From: an uncultured beta proteobacterium
Lineage (GTDB): Bacteria; Pseudomonadota; Gammaproteobacteria; Burkholderiales; Rhodocyclaceae
Assembly: GCA_903932755.1 (NCBI GenBank)
Contig: CAIZHL010000467.1
Coordinates: 1-5,860, forward strand
Direction of reading: 5' to 3'
DNA length: 5,860 bases
Shown: positions 1 through 5,860 of the stretch, in pieces
Layout of the letters: each line of letters opens with the position of its first letter
Numbering within the stretch: position 1 is the stretch's first letter
The notes under the pieces: model-generated
The model's input: only the letters and a program-made list of their open reading frames with translations
Told to the model about the DNA's origin: nothing
Databases searched by the model: none
Translations under genes and position numbers: made by a program

Positions 1-2314
1 CAAGCACAGCGCGCACCAGGATGTGGACCTGAGTGCTGACAATCTGAAGGAACTGGCGGGTGAATTCCTGGCCATCATCCAGCAGCACACCGGCAAGCCG
101 TTTCCGCAGGACCCGTTTGAACAGCTTGAAATATCGGTGGGTGCGGTGTTCCGCTCCTGGATGGGCAAGCGCGCGGTGGATTACCGCAAGCAGTTCCGGA
201 TAACCAAGGACCAGGCCAACGGCACTGCCGTGAACATCTGCACCATGGTTTTCGGCAACATGGGCAATGATTCCGGCACCGGCGTCGGCTTCACGCGCAA
301 CCCGGGCACCGGTGAGAACATGATTTACGGCGAGTACCTGGTCAATGCCCAGGGCGAGGACGTCGTCGCCGGCATCCGCACACCGAAGCCGATCGCCGAC
401 ATGGAACACGACATGCCGGAAATCTACCGGCAACTTCTGGAACTGCACAACCGCCTCGAGTCGCATTACAAGGAAGTGCAGGACTTCGAGTTCACCATCG
501 AGCGCGGCACGCTTTACTGCCTGCAGACCCGCAACGGCAAGATGAATGCCCAGGGCATGGTGCGCACCTCGGTGGAGATGTTCAAGGAAGGCCTGATCAC
601 CAAGGAAAAGGCCCTGTTGCGCGTCGATCCCGCGGTGCTGGAACAACTGCTGGTGCCGCAACTGTCTCCCGATTTCAAGGGCAAGCCGCTGGCCACCGGC
701 CTCGCGGCTTCACCCGGTGCGGCCTCGGGCAAGATCGTGTTCGATGCCGACACGGCGGAAACACGCGGTCGCAACGGCGAGCGCATCATTCTGGTGCGCG
801 AAGAAACCAAGCCGGAGGACATCCACGGCTTCTTCCAGGCCCAGGGCATCCTCACCAGCCGCGGCGGCAAGACCTCGCATGCCGCAGTAGTGGCGCGCGG
901 CATGGGCAAGCCCTGCGTTTCGGGCTGCGATGCGATCCATATCGACGACATCAAGAAGTGCGCCACCATCGGCGACACCACGCTGCACGAGGGCGATGTC
1001 GTCACCATCGACGGCGGCAACGGCAAGGTCTATGCCGGCGAAGTGCCGACGGTGCAGGCCGAGTTCAACGAGCACATGGAAACCCTGTTGAAGTGGGCCG
1101 ACCAGGTGGCGCGCCTGAAAGTGATGGCCAACGCCGACACGCCGGATGATGCCGTCAAGGCGCGCGGTTTCGGCGCCATGGGCATCGGGCTGTGCCGCAC
1201 CGAGCGCATGTTCAACTCCACGGATCGCCTGCCGATCGTGCAGGAGATGATCCTCGCCGAGTCCAGCGAGGAACGCCAGGCCGCGCTGGACCGCCTGTTG
1301 CCGATCCAGCGCGCCGATTTCAAGGGCATCTTCAAGGCCATGAAGGGCCTGCCGGTCACGGTGCGCCTGATGGATCCGCCGCTGCACGAGTTCCTGCCGA
1401 CCTCGGCGCAACTCGAGCTCGAAATCGCCCACCTGCACCATCTGCGGGATTCGCTGAAGGCGGTCGAGGAACTGCCGGAGACCCTGAAACTGCTGAGTCC
1501 GCGTCTTTATCAGCAGTACGCCGACGGCCTGACCAAACTCGGTCGCGGCATGGAGGAGTTCAAGGACAACCACCTCGAGGAAGACGTCATCCACAAGAAG
1601 GAAAAGACGCTGAAAAAGGTCAGGGCGCTGTCCGAAGTCAATCCCATGCTCGGGCATCGCGGCGTGCGTCTGGGGATTACCTATCCCGAGATCTACGAGA
1701 TGCAGATCAAGGCGATCCTCGAAGCCGCCGCGCTTTGCGCCAAGGAGGGCATCGAGGTCCATCCCGAGATCATGGTGCCGCAGGTGGCCACCGTTGAGGA
1801 ACTCAAGCGCATCCACAGCTACGTGCAACGCATCCACAAGGTGGTCGAGCTCACCCACGGCATCAACGTCGGCGTCAAGTTCGGCAGCATGCTGGAGGTG
1901 GTCCGCGCCTGCCTGCGCGCCGGGCGCATGGCCGAGGACGCCCAGTTCTTCAGCTTCGGCACCAACGACCTGACGCAGGCGACGTTCTCCTTCAGTCGCG
2001 AGGACGCCGAAAACAAGTTCCTGCCGGCCTACATCGAGACGGGCATCCTCGAGGACAACCCCTTCGAAGTACTCGACCAGAAGGGTGTCGGCGAGTTGAT
2101 GAAGTTTGCCGTGAGCGAGGGCCGCAAGACAAATCCCGAACTCAAGGTCGGCATTTGCGGCGAGCACGGCGGTCATCCGGCGTCGATCCATTTCTGCCAC
2201 AAGATCGGCCTGACCTACGTGTCATGCTCCGGTCCGCGCGTGCCGATTGCCCGTCTGGCGGCGGCTCAGGCGCAGCTGGCCGATGCCGGAGGGGCGATCA
2301 GCAAGAACGCCTAG
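1..2314 (+). CDS. ppdK: Pyruvate, phosphate dikinase, 5'-truncated by window edge
   Basis: Cytoplasmic enzyme that interconverts pyruvate + ATP + phosphate and PEP + AMP + pyrophosphate. The first complete codon is at base 2 and the frame is open to the edge, so the GTG at 23 is internal; 770 residues are visible and about 160-170 are missing. Numbering from the codon at 23: the rest of the ATP-grasp domain (about 1-195) carries FGNMGNDSGTGVGFTRNPGTG and ends in LQTRNGK. The swivel phosphohistidine domain (about 220-330) has GGKTSHAAVVARGMG, with catalytic His286 and, two residues before it, Thr284, the position phosphorylated by PPDK regulatory proteins. The PEP/pyruvate TIM barrel (about 355-763) has GLCRTERMF, GHRGVRL, FGTNDLTQ and GICGEHGG with catalytic Cys712. 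Residues 460-539 include about 50 residues absent from the Clostridium symbiosum enzyme as I remember it. PEP synthase is excluded by the PPDK-type motifs. No terminator follows, so read-through into tadA is possible. Confidence 0.97.
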   Translation, partial: KHSAHQDVDLSADNLKELAGEFLAIIQQHTGKPFPQDPFEQLEISVGAVFRSWMGKRAVDYRKQFRITKDQANGTAVNICTMVFGNMGNDSGTGVGFTRNPGTGENMIYGEYLVNAQGEDVVAGIRTPKPIADMEHDMPEIYRQLLELHNRLESHYKEVQDFEFTIERGTLYCLQTRNGKMNAQGMVRTSVEMFKEGLITKEKALLRVDPAVLEQLLVPQLSPDFKGKPLATGLAASPGAASGKIVFDADTAETRGRNGERIILVREETKPEDIHGFFQAQGILTSRGGKTSHAAVVARGMGKPCVSGCDAIHIDDIKKCATIGDTTLHEGDVVTIDGGNGKVYAGEVPTVQAEFNEHMETLLKWADQVARLKVMANADTPDDAVKARGFGAMGIGLCRTERMFNSTDRLPIVQEMILAESSEERQAALDRLLPIQRADFKGIFKAMKGLPVTVRLMDPPLHEFLPTSAQLELEIAHLHHLRDSLKAVEELPETLKLLSPRLYQQYADGLTKLGRGMEEFKDNHLEEDVIHKKEKTLKKVRALSEVNPMLGHRGVRLGITYPEIYEMQIKAILEAAALCAKEGIEVHPEIMVPQVATVEELKRIHSYVQRIHKVVELTHGINVGVKFGSMLEVVRACLRAGRMAEDAQFFSFGTNDLTQATFSFSREDAENKFLPAYIETGILEDNPFEVLDQKGVGELMKFAVSEGRKTNPELKVGICGEHGGHPASIHFCHKIGLTYVSCSGPRVPIARLAAAQAQLADAGGAISKNA

Positions 2315-2827
<513 letters not shown>

Positions 2828-2838
2828 ACTCTTCCCGC

Positions 2839-3732
2839 ATGCGCATCCGCATTAGCCTGCCGCAGCAAACACTGGAATTGCACGACGAGCAGGGCGCCCT
2901 GTTGCGCCGCTACAGCGTATCGACCGCCAAAAACGGCGCCGGCGAGCAAAGCGGCAGCTATTGCACGCCGCGCGGGCGCCACATCGTGCGGGCAAAAGTC
3001 GGCGCTGGCGCTACGGCGAATGCCGTGTTCGTCCGTCGCCGCCCGACCGGGGAAGTGTGGACGCCGCAGTTGACCGAAGAATTTCCCGGCCGCGACTGGA
3101 TCCTGACACGCATCCTGTGGCTGTCCGGCAAGGAGCCGGGACGCAACCGGCTCGGGGAAGTCGACACCATGCGTCGCTACATCTACCTGCACGGCTCGCC
3201 CGACACCGTAGCCATGGGTGCGCCGGGTTCGATCGGCTGCGTGCGCATGAGGAACAGCGACATCATCGAACTGTTCGATCTGGTTCCGCCACGGACGCCG
3301 GTCGACATCGTCGAATTCGGCGTCGAGGCCGGGTCCTGGACTGAACTCGCGGCGCAGGCGGGCCTGGTGCGCGAGACGGTGTTCGTCAAAGAGCAATCGG
3401 TGCCGCGCGAGATCGAAATGGACGAACACGACGATGTCAGCCGCCATGTCGTTGCCACAGATTCCGACGGTGGCCCAATCGGCACCGGGCGTTTGCTGCC
3501 GGACGGCCACATCGGCCGCATGGCGGTGCTGGCCGACTGGCGCGGCAAGGGCGTCGGCCGTGCGCTGCTGGAACGCGTGCTGGAAGAGGCGGGCGGTCGG
3601 AACATGCGCCATCTGGCCTTGCACGCGCAAACGCAGGCCTGCGGCTTCTACCGGCGTTTCGGCTTCGTCGAGGAGGGGCCGGAATTCATGGAAGCCGGCA
3701 TTCCGCACCGGACCATGGTGCGCTCAAGCTAA
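2839..3732 (+). CDS. L,D-transpeptidase (YkuD) domain fused to GNAT acetyltransferase
   Basis: A 297-residue two-domain protein, numbered from the ATG at 2839. Residues about 1-160 form a YkuD/ErfK-type L,D-transpeptidase domain with the catalytic signature His118-Gly119, then Ser131-x-Gly133-Cys134-x-Arg136 (SIGCVRM). Such enzymes use the cysteine to attack meso-diaminopimelate in peptidoglycan tetrapeptides. Residues about 161-297 form a full GNAT domain resembling the ElaA/YjcF group: VFVKEQSVP, the acetyl-CoA loop RGKGVG at 235-240, HAQTQACGFYRRFGF, and FMEAGIPH near the end. The frame is continuous, so the fusion is not a visible frameshift. No signal peptide or membrane segment is seen at the N-terminus (MRIRISLPQQTLEL), odd for a wall enzyme. 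The GTG at 2824 is an alternative start, overlapping the tadA stop; it adds five residues. Neither start has a clear Shine-Dalgarno. The catalytic residues are intact, but the substrates of both domains are unknown. Confidence 0.88.
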   Translation: MRIRISLPQQTLELHDEQGALLRRYSVSTAKNGAGEQSGSYCTPRGRHIVRAKVGAGATANAVFVRRRPTGEVWTPQLTEEFPGRDWILTRILWLSGKEPGRNRLGEVDTMRRYIYLHGSPDTVAMGAPGSIGCVRMRNSDIIELFDLVPPRTPVDIVEFGVEAGSWTELAAQAGLVRETVFVKEQSVPREIEMDEHDDVSRHVVATDSDGGPIGTGRLLPDGHIGRMAVLADWRGKGVGRALLERVLEEAGGRNMRHLALHAQTQACGFYRRFGFVEEGPEFMEAGIPHRTMVRSS

Positions 3733-3737
3733 CGCTC

Positions 3738-3754
3738 GTGGCTCCGATGGCCAC
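3738..3754. terminator. Weak hairpin between convergent genes
   Basis: GTGGC at 3738-3742 pairs with GCCAC at 3750-3754 around a seven-base loop, five bases after the stop codon of the YkuD-GNAT gene. It has no T tract on either strand, so it is not a canonical intrinsic terminator. It could stabilise a 3' end or be chance. A second weak pairing, ACGAA at 3764-3768 with TTCGT at 3780-3784, lies in the same gap. Confidence 0.25.
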
Positions 3755-3788
3755 CCGTAGATCACGAAACCCTCGCAGCTTCGTCTTG

Positions 3789-4634
3789 TCATGAGCGGGC
3801 AAGCCCGGCCCGCCCCCCTTCGCCCCCCTCGCGGGGGGTTCCCGGAGGGCTCGTTGCGCTCGATATCACCGGCGACGCATCCTTAAACCTGTAGCGCATC
3901 CGACAGCCGGGTTTTGCGCCGGGCAGCCAGGTCTGCTCGTCGAAGCTTATCCAGCCGTCCTTGCCCATGCATAACACCGTGGAACCGCGCGTGCCGTAAT
4001 CCGGCGACCTGACGAAGGCGGATGACAACAGACGTTCCCAGTCGAGGGGAATCCCGGTTTGCGGCAGGTGTTGGTCCGGATGGATGCCATCGTCACGCAG
4101 CAGCGTGAACAACGCCCGATCGTCGGGCAATTGGTCGAGCGCCTGCGCCAGCGCCGTTTTGCCGGCGCCGACTTTCGGCCACGGCGTATCCAGCAGATGG
4201 TTCGAGACGCCGTAAACGCCCGGCGCCAGTTGCCGCGGCCCGCCGCCCATGTTCGACGACCACCACAGGGTTTCGCCGTCGCCTGCCAGCAGGTTGTAGC
4301 CGTTGTAGGCGCTGCCGCGGGCGGCTACGCCGTCGAGATACTCCTGCGGTCGCCTGCTTCCCGTGAGGAAATCCGCCACCAGCGCGCCGCGCGAAGGTGC
4401 GCCGCTGCGGTTCTGTGCGGGATCGCGAAAATTGGTCAGGGCGGCGAAGCGCCCGCCACGGGTGATGCCCATCCAGGTGCCGCCGGCCTCGCCATCACGT
4501 CCGGCCAGTACCTGCGGGGAGTTTTTCCAGAATCCTGCGGCTTCCGTCGGCCGGGCAAAGTACTCGTCGCGATTGGCGGCCACGACCAGGGGGTAGGACG
4601 GATGCACCTGCCAGGCGACGAGAATCAGGCACAT
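3789..4634 (-). CDS. NRDE family (TANGO2-like, DUF833) protein
   Basis: A 281-residue member of the NRDE/TANGO2 family. The N-terminus MCLILVAW places Cys2 where it would be N-terminal after Met removal, as in Ntn-hydrolase-like folds. NRDE follows at residues 21-24, then FARPT, AGRDGEAGGTWMGI, LTNFRDP, GYNLL, GVSNHLLDTPWPK and RGSTVL. Eukaryotic TANGO2/HRG-9 proteins are implicated in intracellular heme trafficking; the role of this bacterial protein is not established by its sequence. No signal peptide is seen, so it is probably cytoplasmic. The start at 4634 is supported by the family N-terminus and by GAGG six bases upstream; the frame stays open further upstream only as a shadow of ygfZ. 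The conserved part ends near MRYRF (246-250). The last 31 residues (KDASPVISSATSPPG and onward) are Gly/Pro/Ser-rich, use codons unlike the body of the gene (ATA, CCT, GGA, GGG) and are not family-typical. Confidence 0.93.
   Translation of the reverse strand: MCLILVAWQVHPSYPLVVAANRDEYFARPTEAAGFWKNSPQVLAGRDGEAGGTWMGITRGGRFAALTNFRDPAQNRSGAPSRGALVADFLTGSRRPQEYLDGVAARGSAYNGYNLLAGDGETLWWSSNMGGGPRQLAPGVYGVSNHLLDTPWPKVGAGKTALAQALDQLPDDRALFTLLRDDGIHPDQHLPQTGIPLDWERLLSSAFVRSPDYGTRGSTVLCMGKDGWISFDEQTWLPGAKPGCRMRYRFKDASPVISSATSPPGTPREGGEGGRAGLARS
3811..3838. repeat. GC-rich tandem repeat plus perfect 6-bp hairpin in NRDE gene 3' end
   Basis: Two 10-base units, CGCCCCCCTT at 3811-3820 and CGCCCCCCTC at 3821-3830, stand in tandem. 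The C6 of the second unit (3823-3828) pairs perfectly with G6 at 3833-3838 around the four-base loop TCGC. The element lies inside the end of the NRDE reading frame and encodes part of its Gly/Pro-rich tail. There is no T tract on either strand, so an intrinsic terminator is unlikely; a dispersed palindromic element is a plausible origin. Confidence 0.55.
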
Positions 4635-4640
4635 CGACGG

Positions 4641-4644
4641 CCTC
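4641..4644 (-). promoter_or_regulatory. Shine-Dalgarno GAGG of the NRDE gene, overlapping the ygfZ stop
   Basis: On the minus strand the sequence reads TGAGGCCGTCGATG. The GAGG ribosome-binding core shares bases with the TGA stop of ygfZ and stands six bases before the NRDE ATG. This fixes the NRDE start at 4634 and suggests that ribosomes finishing ygfZ help initiate the next gene. Confidence 0.6.
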
Positions 4645-5668
4645 AGGCCAGGTCGTAGGGCAGCGGCAGGAATTCGAGGCGTTCGCCGGTCGGGGCGCCG
4701 GCATGCACTGCACCGCCCTCGACGGCGCCGATCTGGACGCAGACCAGGCACTCGAAGCCGCCGGCCGGGGAGGGCGCCGAACTGACAATTGCACCGCAAT
4801 GCTGGTCGCCGGTTTCGGGGGCATAGACATGCGTGCCGGGTGTCACGGCGGCGCCGAGCCTGGCGCGGTAGGTGCGCCGCTTGACCTTGCCCAGATACTG
4901 GGTGCGAGCGACGATTTCCTGACCGGGATAGCAGCCCTTGCTGAAACTCACTCCGCCGACCGCGGCCAGTTCCATGTTCAGCATCTGCGGCACGAAGGCT
5001 TCCTGGGTGGCTGCCACCACGCGCGGCTGGCCGGCGGCGATCTCCAGCCATTGCCACGCCGCCAGGCCGACCGGTCGTGCCGTTGCCGCAAACCGCTGCC
5101 AGTTTGAAATCGCCGTGGCCGGATCAAGCGACAGCAGCCAGCGCGTGCCATCCAGGCGGATCGCCTGCCCGCCTTCGATGGCAGCGACGCCAAAGCGCGG
5201 CAATTGCGCCGGCAAGTCGGGAAAAGTCGGCGCTGGCGAGACGCCGGCAGGGCTGGCATAGCCGACCAGTGCGCGCTCTGCCGTCGCATCATTGAGCTTT
5301 ACCTTCGAGCGCAGCACGTACATCGACAGCTTTTTCAAAATCATGGGCAGGATGTCGCGCGGCAGCATCAGCAGGAAATCATCGCCCTCGCGCCAGATCG
5401 TCAGCAGGGCCAACAGGCGTCCTTTGGCCGTGCAAAAGCCGGCAAAGCGTGCGTTGCCAGGCGTGATGCCGTTGATATCGTTGGTCAGCAGGTTGTGCAA
5501 AAAGTTGGCCGAATCGACGCCGCTGACCCGGATCAGTCCCTGGTCGGCAAGGGCTGCGATCACCGCTTTTTCGCTCGCCGCCTGCAGTTCGTCAGCGGCG
5601 CCGCCGAAGCAACTGCCATCCTCCGCCAGTCCTTGGGCGGCAAGGAAAGAATTCCATTCTTGGGTCAT
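4643..5668 (-). CDS. ygfZ: Folate-binding Fe-S cluster maintenance protein YgfZ
   Basis: YgfZ/COG0354 proteins resemble the glycine-cleavage T protein, bind tetrahydrofolate and support assembly or repair of certain Fe-S enzymes such as MiaB in E. coli. The 341 residues are in the family range. The diagnostic KGCYPGQE stands at 244-251 with the conserved Cys246, followed by IVARTQYLGKVKRR. The N-terminal folate-binding part has LIRVSGVDSANFLHNLLTNDI (about 45-65), with FAGFCTAKGRLLALL after it. Residues 139-157 form a Pro/Ala-rich stretch between the conserved blocks, probably a surface loop. The ATG at 5668 gives a normal N-terminus (MTQEWNSFLAAQGL) but no Shine-Dalgarno precedes it. It is the first gene of a probable two-gene operon with the NRDE gene 8 bases downstream, and is divergent from the probable mltG. 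Confidence 0.95.
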   Translation of the reverse strand: MTQEWNSFLAAQGLAEDGSCFGGAADELQAASEKAVIAALADQGLIRVSGVDSANFLHNLLTNDINGITPGNARFAGFCTAKGRLLALLTIWREGDDFLLMLPRDILPMILKKLSMYVLRSKVKLNDATAERALVGYASPAGVSPAPTFPDLPAQLPRFGVAAIEGGQAIRLDGTRWLLSLDPATAISNWQRFAATARPVGLAAWQWLEIAAGQPRVVAATQEAFVPQMLNMELAAVGGVSFSKGCYPGQEIVARTQYLGKVKRRTYRARLGAAVTPGTHVYAPETGDQHCGAIVSSAPSPAGGFECLVCVQIGAVEGGAVHAGAPTGERLEFLPLPYDLA

Positions 5669-5697
5669 TGGGTGGGTCCGGGTTGAGGGTTCTGTAA

Positions 5698-5706
5698 TGT
5701 TATTAT
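5698..5706 (+). promoter_or_regulatory. Extended -10 promoter for the probable mltG
   Basis: TGTTATTAT matches the extended -10 form TGn-TATAAT with one mismatch, in the only AT-rich part of the divergent intergenic region. Transcription would start near 5713, giving a leader of about 42 bases before the GTG at 5755. No -35 hexamer is seen at normal spacing; extended -10 promoters often do without one. Confidence 0.5.
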
Positions 5707-5707
5707 C
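5702..5707 (-). promoter_or_regulatory. -10 element for ygfZ, overlapping the mltG -10
   Basis: Read on the minus strand, this is GATAAT, five of six matches to the -10 consensus and overlapping the plus-strand TATTAT. Transcription would start near 5695, about 26 bases before the ygfZ ATG. No -35-like hexamer is present at 17 bases. One symmetric AT core may thus serve both genes. Confidence 0.4.
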
Positions 5708-5754
5708 GCGGCCAGGATGCAGATTGCGCCGGCCCTTTACTTATTCAAGACATC

Positions 5755-5860
5755 GTGCGTACATTCAAGTTAGTTCTGCTGGCGGTGATTCTCGCATTTG
5801 TCGCCGCGATCATGGGTGCCAGCTGGTTTACGGCGCGGCCGTTGCCGATGCGCGGTACCC
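5755..5860 (+). CDS. mltG: Probable endolytic murein transglycosylase MltG, N-terminal fragment
   Basis: Only 35 codons are in the window. The GTG start gives VRTFKLVLLAVILAFVAAIM followed by GASWFTARPLPMRGT: a short basic N-terminus, one hydrophobic membrane segment (about residues 5-24), then a periplasm-facing Trp/Pro stretch. This is the usual beginning of MltG (YceG), an inner-membrane-anchored lytic transglycosylase that cleaves nascent glycan strands. The catalytic domain lies beyond the edge, so the call rests on this N-terminus and on its place divergent from ygfZ, a neighbour I recall in betaproteobacteria. The frame has no ATG between its upstream stop at 5695-5697 and the GTG. AAGA four bases before the GTG is only a weak ribosome-binding site. 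Any other single-pass membrane protein with a similar N-terminus is the alternative. Confidence 0.6.
   Translation, partial: MRTFKLVLLAVILAFVAAIMGASWFTARPLPMRGT

Noticed and set aside
710..2200. A 496-codon open frame on the minus strand inside ppdK
   Set aside because: It lies wholly antisense to a clearly conserved enzyme, is rich in His, Asp, Leu and Val as expected from reverse-reading GC-rich codons, and shows no recognisable domain.
3823..3838. The C6/G6 hairpin as an intrinsic terminator for the convergent genes
   Set aside because: No T tract follows on either strand, and it lies inside the NRDE reading frame rather than after it; treated as a repeat instead.
4059..4658. A 199-codon plus-strand frame opposite the NRDE gene
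   Set aside because: Arg/Gln/Ala-rich antisense shadow of a conserved gene, with no domain or ribosome site.
4635..5057. A 141-residue N-terminal extension of the NRDE protein
   Set aside because: This part overlaps ygfZ in another frame and looks like its shadow. The family N-terminus MCLIL, and the GAGG site before it, fix the start at 4634.
5204..5686. A 160-codon plus-strand frame opposite the 5' part of ygfZ
   Set aside because: Antisense shadow of a conserved gene; no motif seen.

Overview
The window looks like ordinary chromosome from a GC-rich betaproteobacterium. Rhodocyclales or a close relative is my best guess. This is inferred from the GC-rich codon use, the protein sequences, and a ygfZ gene divergent from what appears to be mltG, a layout I associate with that group. 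There are no phage, plasmid, insertion sequence, CRISPR or RNA-gene signatures. Genes pack tightly; the only gaps are 2315-2362, 3733-3788 and 5669-5754.

Left part, plus strand: the window opens inside ppdK (pyruvate, phosphate dikinase), which lacks its first 160-170 residues and ends at 2314. After 48 bases comes tadA (tRNA wobble adenosine deaminase, 2363-2827). Its stop codon overlaps the first possible start of a two-domain gene (2824 or 2839 to 3732), which joins an L,D-transpeptidase (YkuD) domain to a complete GNAT acetyltransferase domain. No signal peptide is visible on that fusion.

Middle and right part, minus strand: a gene for an NRDE/TANGO2-family protein (4634 down to 3789) converges on the fusion gene. 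It lies 8 bases downstream of ygfZ (5668 down to 4643), the folate-binding Fe-S cluster maintenance protein. The two probably form an operon. The 3' end of the NRDE gene runs through a very GC-rich stretch with a 10-base tandem repeat and a 6-bp hairpin, which encodes an atypical tail.

Right edge: an 86-base divergent intergenic region holds one AT-rich core that reads as a -10 element on both strands. It leads to ygfZ on one side and, on the other, to the start of a membrane-anchored protein that is probably the endolytic murein transglycosylase MltG (5755 to window end).

Functionally the window mixes central carbon metabolism (ppdK), tRNA modification (tadA), cell-wall-type chemistry (YkuD-GNAT fusion, mltG) and iron-cofactor handling (ygfZ, NRDE/TANGO2). 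The least ordinary items are the YkuD-GNAT fusion, a roughly 50-residue insertion in PPDK, the repeat-derived tail of the NRDE protein and the symmetric -10 promoter. I did not find a clear novel multi-gene system.
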